Below, in pieces: positions 16,324 through 25,568 of a stretch of DNA of 64,000 bases (positions are counted from its first letter, which is position 1; each line of letters starts with the position of its first letter). A program made the position numbers and the translations under genes. The DNA is taken from NCBI GenBank assembly GCA_964342525.1, contig CAYFGQ010000008.1, positions 19,300 to 83,299 of the forward strand. The letters are read 5' to 3'. Source of the DNA: G963676205 sp964342525 (lineage in GTDB: Bacteria > Campylobacterota > Campylobacteria > Campylobacterales > Arcobacteraceae). Under the pieces are notes generated by a model. That model was not told where the DNA came from. It did no database searches and worked only from the letters and a program-made list of their open reading frames with translations.

Positions 16324-18807
16324 CTAAAGATCTTTCATATTATCTCTTACTTTTAAAAACTCATCTAGATTTTTAAAAAATAAATTTATCAAAATAGGAT
16401 CAAAGTGTTTACCTGATTCTTTTTTGAAGTATTCAAATATAGCCTCATCTGGCCAAGCTTTTTTATAAACCCTCTCACTTCCTAACGCATCAAATACATC
16501 TGCAACAGCTGTGATTCTTCCATAAATATGTATATCTTCACCACTTAATCCCCTTGGATATCCGCTTCCATCATATTTTTCTTGATGTTCGTGGGCTATG
16601 ATTGCTGCTGCTTTTAGGATAGCTTTTTTGGATTCTTTTAACATATCATATCCGATTTTTGCATGGGCTTTCATGATCTCAAACTCTTCAGAGGTATATC
16701 TTCCAGGTTTATTTAGTATGGCATCAGGGATAGCTATTTTACCTATATCATGCATTGGACTGGCTGTTTTTACTATCTCTGCTTCATTTTGTGATAGTCC
16801 ATAGTGTCTGGCTAAGATTTTTGAATATTCTGCTACTCTTTTTACATGTTGTCCTGTCTCTTTGCTTCTTACTTCAGCTATAGCTCCAAGTCTAAAGATG
16901 ATCTCTTTTTGAGTATCTGTGATCTCTTCATTTAGGGTTTCTATTTCTGTTTTTGCTTGTTCTATTAGTTTTTTTGCTGTGATATCTTCACTAATTGCAG
17001 TATAATTTACAAATTGACCATTTTTATCGTATTCTGGTGTGATTATTGTTTGTAGTGTGTATGTTTGCCCATTTTTCTTTTTATTTATAAGTTCACCCAT
17101 CCATATTTGTTTTTTATTTAGGCTTTCCCATAATTCTTTATATGTTTTTTTATTTGTTAATCCACTTCTTAATAAAGAGTGTCCTTTTCCTATTAATTCT
17201 TCTTTTGTATAATCGGATACTTTACAAAAGGCTTCACTTACATAGATGATATTCCCATCTTCATCTGCTTTGGAGGCTATTACATTTTTATCAAATGTTG
17301 ATAACATTCTATTTAGCTCATAGTTTAAGGCTTTTGATTCTGTTATATCAAAGATTGCTCCAACTATACCTGCTAGTTTTCCATCTTCATAAAATACATT
17401 TTTATAAAAGATCAGATCTTTTGTCTCCCCATCTTGGGAAGTGATATATCCCTCATACTCTTGTAGTTGTTTTGATTTTAAAAGTTCAGTATCTTTATTT
17501 TGGTAATATTTTGCCGATTCAAAATTTACTATATCGTAGGCTGTTTTATTTAGTATTTGTGATCTTGGCATTTGCATCAATTCTTCAAAGGCTTTATTAC
17601 ATCCTATATATTCTCCATTTAGGTTTTTATAATATATTGGTGTATTTACATTGTCGATTAAGTCTTGTTGGAATATTAGTTGTTTTTTTATGAATTCTTC
17701 TGCATTTTTTCTACGTTTGATATTGATTAGTAGGATGATGATTGAGATAAACATAAAGATAAAAACAATGATAGCTGAGATAATCTCTTTATAATATATC
17801 TCATAAAAGGAGGTCTCTTTATTTATAAATATACTATTTAAAGGGAGATCATTTTCATTTATATTGTGTGATCTTATTTTTCTATAATCAAACATATATC
17901 TATTTGGGCTTTTATATAAAACTGGTATAGATTTTACATCTCTTCCTTCAAGTATTTGTTTTGCCATTTTGGCTGAGCTTTCTCCTTGGAAAAATCCACT
18001 TGTAAGATACCCACCAATTATTCCATGACCCAAGACAAAATCCCAGAGAGCATAAATAGGGGTATTTGTATTTTCTTCTAGTAGGTGGGCAGCTTTATAG
18101 TATTCTAAAAAACGATTGTCTTTTGTTTTAAAATATACTGTAAGAAGTAGGGCACTATTTTTTGGTAGTTTTTTGATTGTTGATATAAAGTCATCATAAG
18201 TAAGGTCATCTATTATATGAAATTTTATATCTTTATTTTTATATTCTGATGCTATTTTTTGAGCTTCTTTTTTTACTATTTTACCTGTTTGGGTTGTGTC
18301 TATAATAGTATAGATATTTTTAGTATTTGGATGGAGTTTTAAGATAAGTTCATAGTTTTCTTTTATATCTGCTTTTTCATTTACTCCTGTGAAGTTTTCA
18401 TATCCTTTTAAATCTTTTGGTTTTATATAGTTTGTACCAGAAAAAACAACAGGGGAGTTTTTAAATAGGGTGGAGTTGTATTTTTTTAAAAAATTAAAGG
18501 CATTGTTATCTGAAGAGATTATTACGTCAAATTTTATATCATGGTATTTATTGTAGTAGATATCTTTTAGGCTTTGGAAATATTTATTATCACTATATTT
18601 TTTTGTATCCATATATTCCACATATAGATCAACTTTTGTGAGATCATTAAAAATTGAATTTATACCATTGTTTAGATCATTTGTCCATTTATAAGAAGGA
18701 TGGTAGGAATGCAAAACTAAAATTTTTGGATTATGTTCTGCATATAAAATACCAATGCATAAGAAAAATAAAAAGACAAATTTTGCAAATTTTCTTACCC
18801 CGTTCAT
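16324..18807 (-). CDS. Membrane sensor c-di-GMP phosphodiesterase: ABC-substrate-binding-like + PAS-PAS + HD-GYP
   Basis: An 827-aa multidomain sensor. It has a signal peptide; a periplasmic domain like ABC-type substrate-binding proteins (about 30-310, opening ILVLHSYHPSYKWTND); one membrane helix (about 340-365); two PAS domains (about 380-610); and a complete HD-GYP domain (about 650-815). The last contains HDIGKIAIP, HAKIGYDML, HEHQEKYDGSGYP (the HHExxxDGxGYP-type block) and RITAVADVFDAL. All metal-binding residues are visible, so it should hydrolyse c-di-GMP. The periplasmic part probably senses a small ligand. It is divergent from an orphan histidine kinase. Confidence 0.85.
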   Translation of the reverse strand: MNGVRKFAKFVFLFFLCIGILYAEHNPKILVLHSYHPSYKWTNDLNNGINSIFNDLTKVDLYVEYMDTKKYSDNKYFQSLKDIYYNKYHDIKFDVIISSDNNAFNFLKKYNSTLFKNSPVVFSGTNYIKPKDLKGYENFTGVNEKADIKENYELILKLHPNTKNIYTIIDTTQTGKIVKKEAQKIASEYKNKDIKFHIIDDLTYDDFISTIKKLPKNSALLLTVYFKTKDNRFLEYYKAAHLLEENTNTPIYALWDFVLGHGIIGGYLTSGFFQGESSAKMAKQILEGRDVKSIPVLYKSPNRYMFDYRKIRSHNINENDLPLNSIFINKETSFYEIYYKEIISAIIVFIFMFISIIILLINIKRRKNAEEFIKKQLIFQQDLIDNVNTPIYYKNLNGEYIGCNKAFEELMQMPRSQILNKTAYDIVNFESAKYYQNKDTELLKSKQLQEYEGYITSQDGETKDLIFYKNVFYEDGKLAGIVGAIFDITESKALNYELNRMLSTFDKNVIASKADEDGNIIYVSEAFCKVSDYTKEELIGKGHSLLRSGLTNKKTYKELWESLNKKQIWMGELINKKKNGQTYTLQTIITPEYDKNGQFVNYTAISEDITAKKLIEQAKTEIETLNEEITDTQKEIIFRLGAIAEVRSKETGQHVKRVAEYSKILARHYGLSQNEAEIVKTASPMHDIGKIAIPDAILNKPGRYTSEEFEIMKAHAKIGYDMLKESKKAILKAAAIIAHEHQEKYDGSGYPRGLSGEDIHIYGRITAVADVFDALGSERVYKKAWPDEAIFEYFKKESGKHFDPILINLFFKNLDEFLKVRDNMKDL

Positions 18808-18983
18808 CTTTAAACCTCATAATTTTATTTATTATAACACTTTTTCTAAAATTTTTTATTAGGCAGAAAAATTATTGGATTTTTATAACATTTTTGACAC
18901 AAGTTTTTATTATAATTGAGTATTTTAATAAAGTTATGTAGATGAGTAAACTATAATAAAAGATATTATTATGCGTGGTAAAT

Positions 18984-21074
18984 ATGGATAAAGAGAAAAT
19001 AAAAAAATTACGAAATCGTGTTATAGGTAGTACAATTATTATTATCGCAATAATAGGAGGACTAAGAACATATGATGATCTAAAAAGAAATCAAGAGGTT
19101 TTAGAAAATAAAAACCAAAGATTTTACAAAGATATAAACTATATCTATCAAGAAGAGATAGATAAGATAAAAAGACTAATCACTCAAAACCTTACACTTA
19201 TCACAAAATCACCCCAGACTATAAAATCTTATAAAAATAAAGACAAAGAGGCTTTATATAACTATGCAAAACCTTTTTATGATTCTATAAAAAATGTACT
19301 GCAGGGAACTACCCGTATGCATTTTCATGATAAAAACCATATCTCTTTTTTAAGGGTTCATAAAAAACATAAAAGTGGAGATAATCTTAAACTTGTAAGA
19401 CCTATGATCACCCATGCCATTGAAGAGCAAAAGATCACAGTAGGTTATGAGCATGGAAAACATGACTACGATAAGATGACCTTTAGGATGGCATTTCCTA
19501 TTTTTGATAAGGATGAGTTTTTAGGTGTTGTTGAGATAGGAACAGACACAAACTATATAAATGATAAACTAGAAAAGGTTATATCTGATATATATGATAG
19601 GGATACAATGGTGATAAATATCATCAAAGAGGATACTATCAATTTTGATAAGTTAGGAGACTATACTGGTAAGATAAATGGATATAGATATAGAAATTCT
19701 GAGAATATTGATCATATAATAAAAAATGCACAAGATACTATTTCTGATCAGATAGTTGAAGTTGATGAGAATGTATACTCTTTACAGTTGAGTGATATAA
19801 AGCTTTATAATAGTAGAGATAAAATTATAGGAAACTATTTTTATATAGTTGATATTACAAAAGATATTGAAGAAAATAAAATGTTTTTTCTTTCATCTTT
19901 AGCTAAACCTATAATTGCAACTATCCTTTTAGTCCTTTTAGTGGGATGGGTGTTTTTATATTTTTATAAAAATTTTTTAGTTTTAGAGAGACGTACAAGG
20001 GCTATTTTAGATGCTCAAAGTTCACTAGTAGTACTTTCAAATGGGGAGAAGATACTAGATACAAATATTACTATGCTTGAGTATTATGGTTTTGAAAATT
20101 TAGATCAATTTAGGCAGAAGTTTGATTGTATTTGTGATTCTTTTGAAGAGGGAGCAGATCTACTTCAAAAATATGATGAAGATGGTTTTTTATGGATAGA
20201 GCAACTTATGAAAGATGATAAGAAGATTTATAAAGCTGGTATAAAAGATAGAACAGGGAAGTTAAATATCTTTAGTATAGTTTTAAATACTTATTCTTTA
20301 GATACTAGGGGAGATAAACTATATTATGTGGTGACATTGACAAATATATCTGATCTAGAACGTGCAAATACACAACTAATAGAGCAATCAAAACAAGCAT
20401 CTTTAGGTGAAATGATAGGAAATATTTCCCATCAGTGGAGACAGCCTTTAAGTACCATATCTAGTATAGCTAGTGGTATAAAGCTAAGATTTGAATTTGG
20501 AAAGTTTGATATTAAAGAATTGACTAGTGAGATGGATGCCATAGTAAATAAAGCTAAATATCTCTCTGAGACCATAGATACCTTTAGAAATTTTATCAAA
20601 GAGAAAAAAGAAAGACGGGATGTAATTCTACAAGATAGAATAGATGTGGCTTTAGGCATTGTACAATCAGCAGTGACTGATAATCATATAGAGCTTATAA
20701 AAGATATTGATTATGATAATGGTGTAAAAATCAATTTAGTGATAGGTGAACTATCCCAAGTGATTATAAATATCATAAATAACTCCAAAGATGCCATAGT
20801 AATAAATGGGATAGAAAAAGGTTTTATAAAAATATCCCTACAAGCAGCTGAAAAGGAAGCCACAATAACTATAGAAGATAATGGTGGAGGTATTAAAGAG
20901 GAGATTATCAAAAAAGTATTTGATCCATACTTTACCACAAAACATCAAAGTCAAGGAACAGGGCTAGGGTTATATATGAGTTATAAGATAGTTACTGAGA
21001 GTCTTCATGGTAAATTGTATGTGGAAAATACAGATAGGGGAGTGAAGTTTTTTATTAAACTACCTTTATCATAA
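18984..21074 (+). CDS. Orphan sensor histidine kinase with periplasmic dCache domain
   Basis: A 696-aa membrane kinase. An N-terminal helix (about 10-27) and a second near residue 315 enclose a periplasmic double-Cache-type domain with TRMHFHDKNHISFLRVHK, typical of dCache_3. A PAS-like linker, HisKA with the phosphoacceptor His in GEMIGNISHQWRQPLS, and a HATPase domain (IINNSKDAI, EDNGGGI, GTGLGLYMSYKIV) follow. I chose the ATG at 18984 over a GTG three codons earlier. No response regulator is adjacent, so its partner lies elsewhere. Confidence 0.85.
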   Translation: MDKEKIKKLRNRVIGSTIIIIAIIGGLRTYDDLKRNQEVLENKNQRFYKDINYIYQEEIDKIKRLITQNLTLITKSPQTIKSYKNKDKEALYNYAKPFYDSIKNVLQGTTRMHFHDKNHISFLRVHKKHKSGDNLKLVRPMITHAIEEQKITVGYEHGKHDYDKMTFRMAFPIFDKDEFLGVVEIGTDTNYINDKLEKVISDIYDRDTMVINIIKEDTINFDKLGDYTGKINGYRYRNSENIDHIIKNAQDTISDQIVEVDENVYSLQLSDIKLYNSRDKIIGNYFYIVDITKDIEENKMFFLSSLAKPIIATILLVLLVGWVFLYFYKNFLVLERRTRAILDAQSSLVVLSNGEKILDTNITMLEYYGFENLDQFRQKFDCICDSFEEGADLLQKYDEDGFLWIEQLMKDDKKIYKAGIKDRTGKLNIFSIVLNTYSLDTRGDKLYYVVTLTNISDLERANTQLIEQSKQASLGEMIGNISHQWRQPLSTISSIASGIKLRFEFGKFDIKELTSEMDAIVNKAKYLSETIDTFRNFIKEKKERRDVILQDRIDVALGIVQSAVTDNHIELIKDIDYDNGVKINLVIGELSQVIINIINNSKDAIVINGIEKGFIKISLQAAEKEATITIEDNGGGIKEEIIKKVFDPYFTTKHQSQGTGLGLYMSYKIVTESLHGKLYVENTDRGVKFFIKLPLS

Positions 21075-21240
21075 GTAGATTAGTGATTTTTATATAGTTT
21101 TATTTTATTATTTATTGTAAGAGTTTATGTTCTATTATTTAAATTTCTAAAATATAAGGCCAAAAAATAGGATATTTACTCTTAATGGTATAGAAAATGT
21201 ATTTATTATTTTAATATCTTTTTTATAAATGAGGTTTAAA

Positions 21241-21576
21241 ATGAAAATACCAGAAATAAATTTAATGTCAGTAGATAAAAAAATGGAGCTAGCTTCAAAG
21301 AGTTCAGATAGCATCATCTTAGCAAAATTATCAAAAGATCCAAACCCAAAAGTTAGAAGAATCATTGCAAAAAATAGAAACGTATCAAAAGGTATAGTCA
21401 ATATCCTAGCTAGAGATCCAGTTTTAAATGTATCATATATAGCTGTAAATAATCCTAATTGTGATATCAAAAGAGATTTTAGATCTATTTCTCATCCTTG
21501 TATCACCTGTAGTGAAGATGAGCGGTTTATGGATTGTCAAAGTTGTAGATTAGTTGAGAGTTTTAAAAAGTTTTAA
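21241..21576 (+). CDS. Small LRV/HEAT-repeat protein with C-terminal Cys4 motif
   Basis: A 111-aa protein with three or four short helical repeats (AKLSKDPNPKVRRIIAKN, then ILARDPVLNVSYIAVNN), like leucine-rich-variant (LRV) repeats. A C-terminal CxxC-x8-CxxC follows (CITC and CQSC). In the Azotobacter LRV protein a Cys cluster next to such repeats holds a 4Fe-4S centre; here zinc or Fe-S are both possible. The ATG at 21241 is preceded by GAGG; a longer start at 21229 has no ribosome site. The next gene starts 3 bp after its stop. Confidence 0.55.
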   Translation: MKIPEINLMSVDKKMELASKSSDSIILAKLSKDPNPKVRRIIAKNRNVSKGIVNILARDPVLNVSYIAVNNPNCDIKRDFRSISHPCITCSEDERFMDCQSCRLVESFKKF

Positions 21577-21591
21577 GATATGATATTTTTT

Positions 21592-22029
21592 ATGAAAGAT
21601 ATAAAGAACTATATAAAAGTAAATGATAAAATCTCAACAGCAGGTCAACCCACAAAAAAGCAGTTTAAAAAGATAAAAAAAGCAGGCTTTGATGTGGTGA
21701 TAAATCTTGCTACATGTAATCTAAGTAGAGGAGCTATAAAAGAAGAGGATAAGATAGTATCATCTTTAGGTATGAGTTATCTCCATATTCCTATCACTTG
21801 GGAAAAACCTGAACTAGATAGAATGAAACTATTTTTAATAGTTTTAGAGGCTTTACAAAAAGAGAATAAAAAGGTGTTTATTCACTGTATTATGAACTAT
21901 AGGGTTTCAGTTTTTATTTATAAATATAAACAATATATTTTGAATGAGAAAAATGTAAAACTAATAGCACCTAAAGATTTTAAGCCAAATAAGAAGTGGC
22001 GTAAAATACTTAAGGGGAAGTTATTATAG
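21592..22029 (+). CDS. Dual-specificity/tyrosine phosphatase-like protein (Blh type)
   Basis: A 145-aa protein with the small phosphatase fold found in beta-lactamase-hydrolase-like (Blh) proteins. It shows STAGQPTKKQFKKIKKAGFDVVINLA near the start and the P-loop HCIMNYRVS (Cys nucleophile, Arg) matching the HCxxNxRxS variant. It is likely a cytosolic phosphatase of unknown substrate. A start at 21580 is also possible; neither has a strong ribosome site. It follows the LRV-like gene and converges on the NicO gene, overlapping it by 20 bp at the 3' ends. Confidence 0.7.
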   Translation: MKDIKNYIKVNDKISTAGQPTKKQFKKIKKAGFDVVINLATCNLSRGAIKEEDKIVSSLGMSYLHIPITWEKPELDRMKLFLIVLEALQKENKKVFIHCIMNYRVSVFIYKYKQYILNEKNVKLIAPKDFKPNKKWRKILKGKLL

Positions 22030-22759
22030 TACTATAAAATAAAAATGCTCCAAGTAAGATGATAAGTAAACCACCAAGTATCTCTAAAATATAAGCTTTT
22101 TGATTTATAAAGCTATTTGCTTTTTTATTTAGCATAATAGATAATATACCTACTACTGATATGGTAAGTCCCATACCTATGCTCATAGATATGGCTGCTA
22201 ATATCCCTAAAACATATTGTTTTAGCATAATACAAAAAAGTACAATAGTCATAACCCCTGGGCAAGGAACTATACCCGCACCTATAGCTAAAGCATATTT
22301 GCTTTTATTTTTAGGTATATCTTCATCCCTTTTAAATCTTGATATATAAGATGAGATGATTATATATAGACCCACAAGTATAATTAATGCTGAGCTTATT
22401 TTTATGGATAGATTTGAGTAGTCATTGAAGTTTTGTCTAAACATGGTACTGATGATAAAAAATATCACAAAGGTAGATACTATTGCTGAGAGGGCATGAA
22501 CTATTGAGATAAGATATCCAAGTTTTAATGCTCCTGTATAATCGCTTTTATTTGTTGAAAAATAAAAAGAGATTAAGGCTTTTCCATGACCTGGACCAGC
22601 AGCATGTATCAATCCATATAAAAAAGCTATGCCTATTACTATAGCTGAATTATAAAGATTTCCTTCTGTTTTTGCTGTTCTTATTGATGAGGTGATATAT
22701 CTGTTTATTTCAAATTGATACTGTACAAGAGTATCAATAAATTGTGCATATAAGTCCAT
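22010..22759 (-). CDS. Nickel/cobalt transporter, NicO/RcnA family
   Basis: A 249-aa membrane protein with six or seven helices. It carries the family signature GLIHAAGPGHGKAL (histidines in the first conserved helix) and GAGIVPCPGVMTIVLF in the middle, then a GMGLTISVVGILSI helix. Members transport Ni2+ or Co2+, usually outwards. It starts right after the DUF1007 gene (1-bp gap or less), a pairing seen widely, so the two probably act together in metal homeostasis. Direction of transport cannot be told from sequence. Confidence 0.8.
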   Translation of the reverse strand: MDLYAQFIDTLVQYQFEINRYITSSIRTAKTEGNLYNSAIVIGIAFLYGLIHAAGPGHGKALISFYFSTNKSDYTGALKLGYLISIVHALSAIVSTFVIFFIISTMFRQNFNDYSNLSIKISSALIILVGLYIIISSYISRFKRDEDIPKNKSKYALAIGAGIVPCPGVMTIVLFCIMLKQYVLGILAAISMSIGMGLTISVVGILSIMLNKKANSFINQKAYILEILGGLLIILLGAFLFYSTIITSP

Positions 22760-23278
22760 TTAGTTTATTCCAAAGATGTTTGTTAGTTTTTTATCATTAC
22801 TTGCTATATTTATATACTCTTCTTTTAGGATCATACCCACAAAAAGGGTCTCATCTTTGAAGTTTATTTTTATATTTGGGATTTTTACTACCTCTTGAAT
22901 ATCAAAATTATATACAATTTTATTGTCTTTTATAGTGGCTTTGAAGTTTTCAGGTATTACAGGTAGGCTTGTGGATTTTTTTGATTGTATATCCATATAA
23001 AAATTGTATTGTTCTAAGGAAGCGAAATAGTTATCATGGATAAATTGGTTTTCATCTTTATCAATTTTTCCATTTCCATTTACATCAAACTCCATAATTA
23101 GCATCATAGACGTGATCTCATCAATAACCCATTTTATATTAATTTTATCAATATTTTTATTTTTAGAATACACAGTTGGGTAAACCTCTATAAAGGTATG
23201 TGGATGTGCAAATGATAGTGTTGTAAATATAAGTATAGATAATAGATATTTCATACTGTATTTTAGTAAAATATTCAT
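22760..23278 (-). CDS. DUF1007 family periplasmic protein
   Basis: A secreted protein of 172 aa from the ATG at 23278 (a TTG three codons upstream is also in frame). A signal peptide ends near SFA-HPHTFIEV. The mature N terminus His-x-His is typical of DUF1007 and could bind metal. The body includes MEFDVNGNGKIDKDE, an EF-hand-like acidic loop. DUF1007 genes are habitually paired with NicO-type nickel/cobalt transporters, as here, so it is probably a metal-binding periplasmic partner. Confidence 0.75.
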   Translation of the reverse strand: MNILLKYSMKYLLSILIFTTLSFAHPHTFIEVYPTVYSKNKNIDKINIKWVIDEITSMMLIMEFDVNGNGKIDKDENQFIHDNYFASLEQYNFYMDIQSKKSTSLPVIPENFKATIKDNKIVYNFDIQEVVKIPNIKINFKDETLFVGMILKEEYINIASNDKKLTNIFGIN

Positions 23279-23744
23279 TAAACGCAATTGAGTCGCATTT
23301 TAGAATTTTTTGAGTATTGATACTTTTAGAAACACTATGGAAAGAAAATGTAAAAAAAATTTGAAAATTTTTTATTGATATTTTTGAAGAAGTGTTTATC
23401 TATAAGTATAAGCAATAGATATATTAGTATAAATGTAGCAAATAGTTACTAAAAAAGCTGTGCTCAGATACCACTAAATAGGAGTTTTGAACTAGAATAG
23501 GAAAATAATAAACTTTACAAATATAGTATAGTTTATATAATCTTGACTAATACTATCAATAATACTTGATAATCTATGCTATCTTAATGCTATTTTATAA
23601 ATAAAAATTATAAAAAAAACAAAAATATTATAATTTTTACTTAAGTTTTATGAGTGTATTATTATCCCATAAGGCATAGGAGTGTTGGTGCTTTTTAGGA
23701 AAAGCAATGGTCATATTACTTGACAAAAACAATAAGGTGAAAGA
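23279..23744. other. Long divergent intergenic region before fccA
   Basis: About 460 bp without a long gene, strongly AT-rich. It holds a 10-bp inverted repeat, AAAAATTATA (23603-23612) / TATAATTTTT (23629-23638), and a 13-codon reading frame just before fccA. Promoters for the divergent DUF1007 and fccA genes must lie here, but I could not assign -35/-10 boxes with confidence. No RNA gene was recognised. Confidence 0.5.
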
Positions 23745-23748
23745 ATGA
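23707..23748 (+). CDS. Possible 13-aa leader peptide overlapping fccA
   Basis: A short reading frame (MVILLDKNNKVKE) with AGGA upstream ends in a TGA that overlaps the fccA start as ATGA. The classic 4-bp overlap suggests translational coupling, but so short a frame can arise by chance in this sequence. Confidence 0.3.
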   Translation: MVILLDKNNKVKE

Positions 23749-24044
23749 AGAAAATTGCAATGGCAATATTATGTGCAGCAAGCTTAACATATGCGGCTGA
23801 CAACTACGATCCTGTAAAAGGAGAGATGTTATCTCTATCATGTGCATCATGTCATGGAACTGATGGTAGATCAGTTGCTATTACTCCTGCAATCGCAGGA
23901 ATGGAAAAGATTACTCTATATAATAAATTACTAGATTACAAATATGGAAGAACTCAAGGTACTATCATGCAAAAGCATGCAAAAGGTTTTTCTGATGCTG
24001 AGTTAAAGCAAGTTGCAACATATTTCTCAAAAGTAAAAAGATAA
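23745..24044 (+). CDS. fccA: Cytochrome c subunit of sulfide dehydrogenase (FccA-like)
   Basis: A 99-aa exported monohaem cytochrome. The signal peptide ends near TYA-AD. The haem site CASCH is at residues 33-37, followed by GTDGRS, with a candidate distal ligand Met75 in GTIMQKHA. Its place 10 bp before the flavoprotein gene identifies it as the electron-accepting subunit of flavocytochrome c sulfide dehydrogenase, which oxidises sulfide in the periplasm. Its single haem matches the small FccA type. Confidence 0.85.
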   Translation: MKKIAMAILCAASLTYAADNYDPVKGEMLSLSCASCHGTDGRSVAITPAIAGMEKITLYNKLLDYKYGRTQGTIMQKHAKGFSDAELKQVATYFSKVKR

Positions 24045-24054
24045 GGGGTAGATC

Positions 24055-25353
24055 ATGATGAATAGAAGACATTTTAATAAAGTACTTTTAGGAGCTACGG
24101 CTTTATCTTTTGCAGCGTGTAGTAGTATGAAACAAAGCTTAGGTGAAATGCCTGAGAGTGGTGATAGAGTTGTTGTAGTTGGTGGTGGTTTTGGTGGTGC
24201 TACTGCTGCAAAATATATCAAAAGATTCTCTCCTGAGACTGAAGTTGTATTAGTAGAGATGAACAAAGTATATCATACTTGTCCATTTGGAAATACAGTT
24301 TTAGCTGGAATCAATGATATCTCTTACATTAGACATGACTATAAAACTTTAGAGAAGAAATATAAGATCAAAGTTGTACATAAAAAAGCATCTAAAGTGG
24401 ATGGGAAAGCTAAAAAAGTTATCCTTGAAGATGGTACAATGATCCCTTATACTAAAGCAGTAGTTGCTCCTGGTATCGATTTCAAATTTGAAAAAGGATA
24501 TGAAGCAGATTCAGAGATGTATGCACCTCACGCATATAAAGCTGGGCCACAAACTACACTTTTAAGAAAACAATTAGAAGAAATGAAAGATGGTGGAACA
24601 TTTGTAATGGTAGCACCTCAAAATCCATTTAGATGTCCTCCTGGTCCATATGAAAGAATATCTTTAATTGCTGATTATTTCAAAAAGAATAAGCCAAACT
24701 CTAAGATCGTAATCCTAGATCAAAAAGGAAAATTCTCTAAGCAAGGTCTATTTACAGAAGCTTGGGAAAACTTATATGGTGAGATGATTGATTGGAGAAG
24801 TGTAGAATTTGGTGGTAAATGTGAGAAAGTTGATCCAAGAAATAGAGTTGTAACAACTGATGAAGGTGATGTAAAAGCTGACGTTCTTAACTATATCCCA
24901 AATCAAAAAGCTGGTCAAATTGCATTTGATTCTGGACTTACAAAAGGTGATTGGTGTCCTGTAAATAGAATGACTTGGGAGTCTTCTTTAGTATCAGAAG
25001 TATATGTAATTGGTGATGCGTCAATTGCTTCAGCTATGCCAAAATCTGGATTCTCAGCAAACTCTCAAGCTAAAGTAGCTGCTCTTCAAATCTCAAGAGC
25101 ACTTAAAGGTAAAGGTCCTGTGACTCCACCAAAATTAGCTAATACTTGTTACTCTTTAGTATCTGAGGAGTATGGTATTACAGTTGCGGCTGTATATGAG
25201 GCATTCCCAGATAAGATTGTAAAAGTTAAAGGTTCTGGTGGACTAAGCCCAATGGGATCATATAAAGATGAAAAAATCATTAGTATGAGACTTCAAGAGG
25301 GTGCATTTGCAAGAGGTTGGTATAAAAACCAAACTCAAGATATCTTTAGATAA
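24055..25353 (+). CDS. fccB: Sulfide dehydrogenase flavoprotein subunit (FccB-like)
   Basis: The 432-aa flavoprotein has a Tat-type signal (NRRHFNKVLLGATALSFAAC), then the FAD motif VVVGGGFGGATAAKYI. Cys76 in YHTCPFGN matches the cysteine that binds FAD covalently. Cys194 in FRCPPGPYER and Cys365 in NTCYSLV correspond to the redox disulfide of Chromatium flavocytochrome c. All three are present, so it should be an active sulfide:cytochrome c oxidoreductase. Codon use is somewhat enriched in C-ending codons, hinting at high expression. A strong terminator follows. Confidence 0.85.
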   Translation: MMNRRHFNKVLLGATALSFAACSSMKQSLGEMPESGDRVVVVGGGFGGATAAKYIKRFSPETEVVLVEMNKVYHTCPFGNTVLAGINDISYIRHDYKTLEKKYKIKVVHKKASKVDGKAKKVILEDGTMIPYTKAVVAPGIDFKFEKGYEADSEMYAPHAYKAGPQTTLLRKQLEEMKDGGTFVMVAPQNPFRCPPGPYERISLIADYFKKNKPNSKIVILDQKGKFSKQGLFTEAWENLYGEMIDWRSVEFGGKCEKVDPRNRVVTTDEGDVKADVLNYIPNQKAGQIAFDSGLTKGDWCPVNRMTWESSLVSEVYVIGDASIASAMPKSGFSANSQAKVAALQISRALKGKGPVTPPKLANTCYSLVSEEYGITVAAVYEAFPDKIVKVKGSGGLSPMGSYKDEKIISMRLQEGAFARGWYKNQTQDIFR

Positions 25354-25365
25354 TTCACTTCAAAT

Positions 25366-25391
25366 CTATAGTAGAGCTTTCTCTACTATAG
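25366..25391 (+). terminator. Rho-independent terminator of fccAB
   Basis: A perfect 11-bp stem CTATAGTAGAG / CTCTACTATAG with loop CTTT, followed by AATTTTAAAA, starts 13 bp after the fccB stop. Confidence 0.75.
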
Positions 25392-25568
25392 AATTTTAAA
25401 ATAATAATCTACATTATAAAAACTTCCAATACTAATTTAAGGTTAGTTACTAAATAGAAACCTTTTTAAAATCTACATTAAGTTTAAAAAATAATTTCAA
25501 AAAATAAGTATACTTTTGGTATATTAAATAGTTAAATTAAACAAACTATTATCTACACTGGAAAAAAA

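Noticed and set aside
23476..23493. AAATAGGAGTTTTGAACT before fccAB, resembling the IscR-like palindrome
   Set aside because: Only the first ten bases match; the second arm is absent, so I do not count it as a third site.
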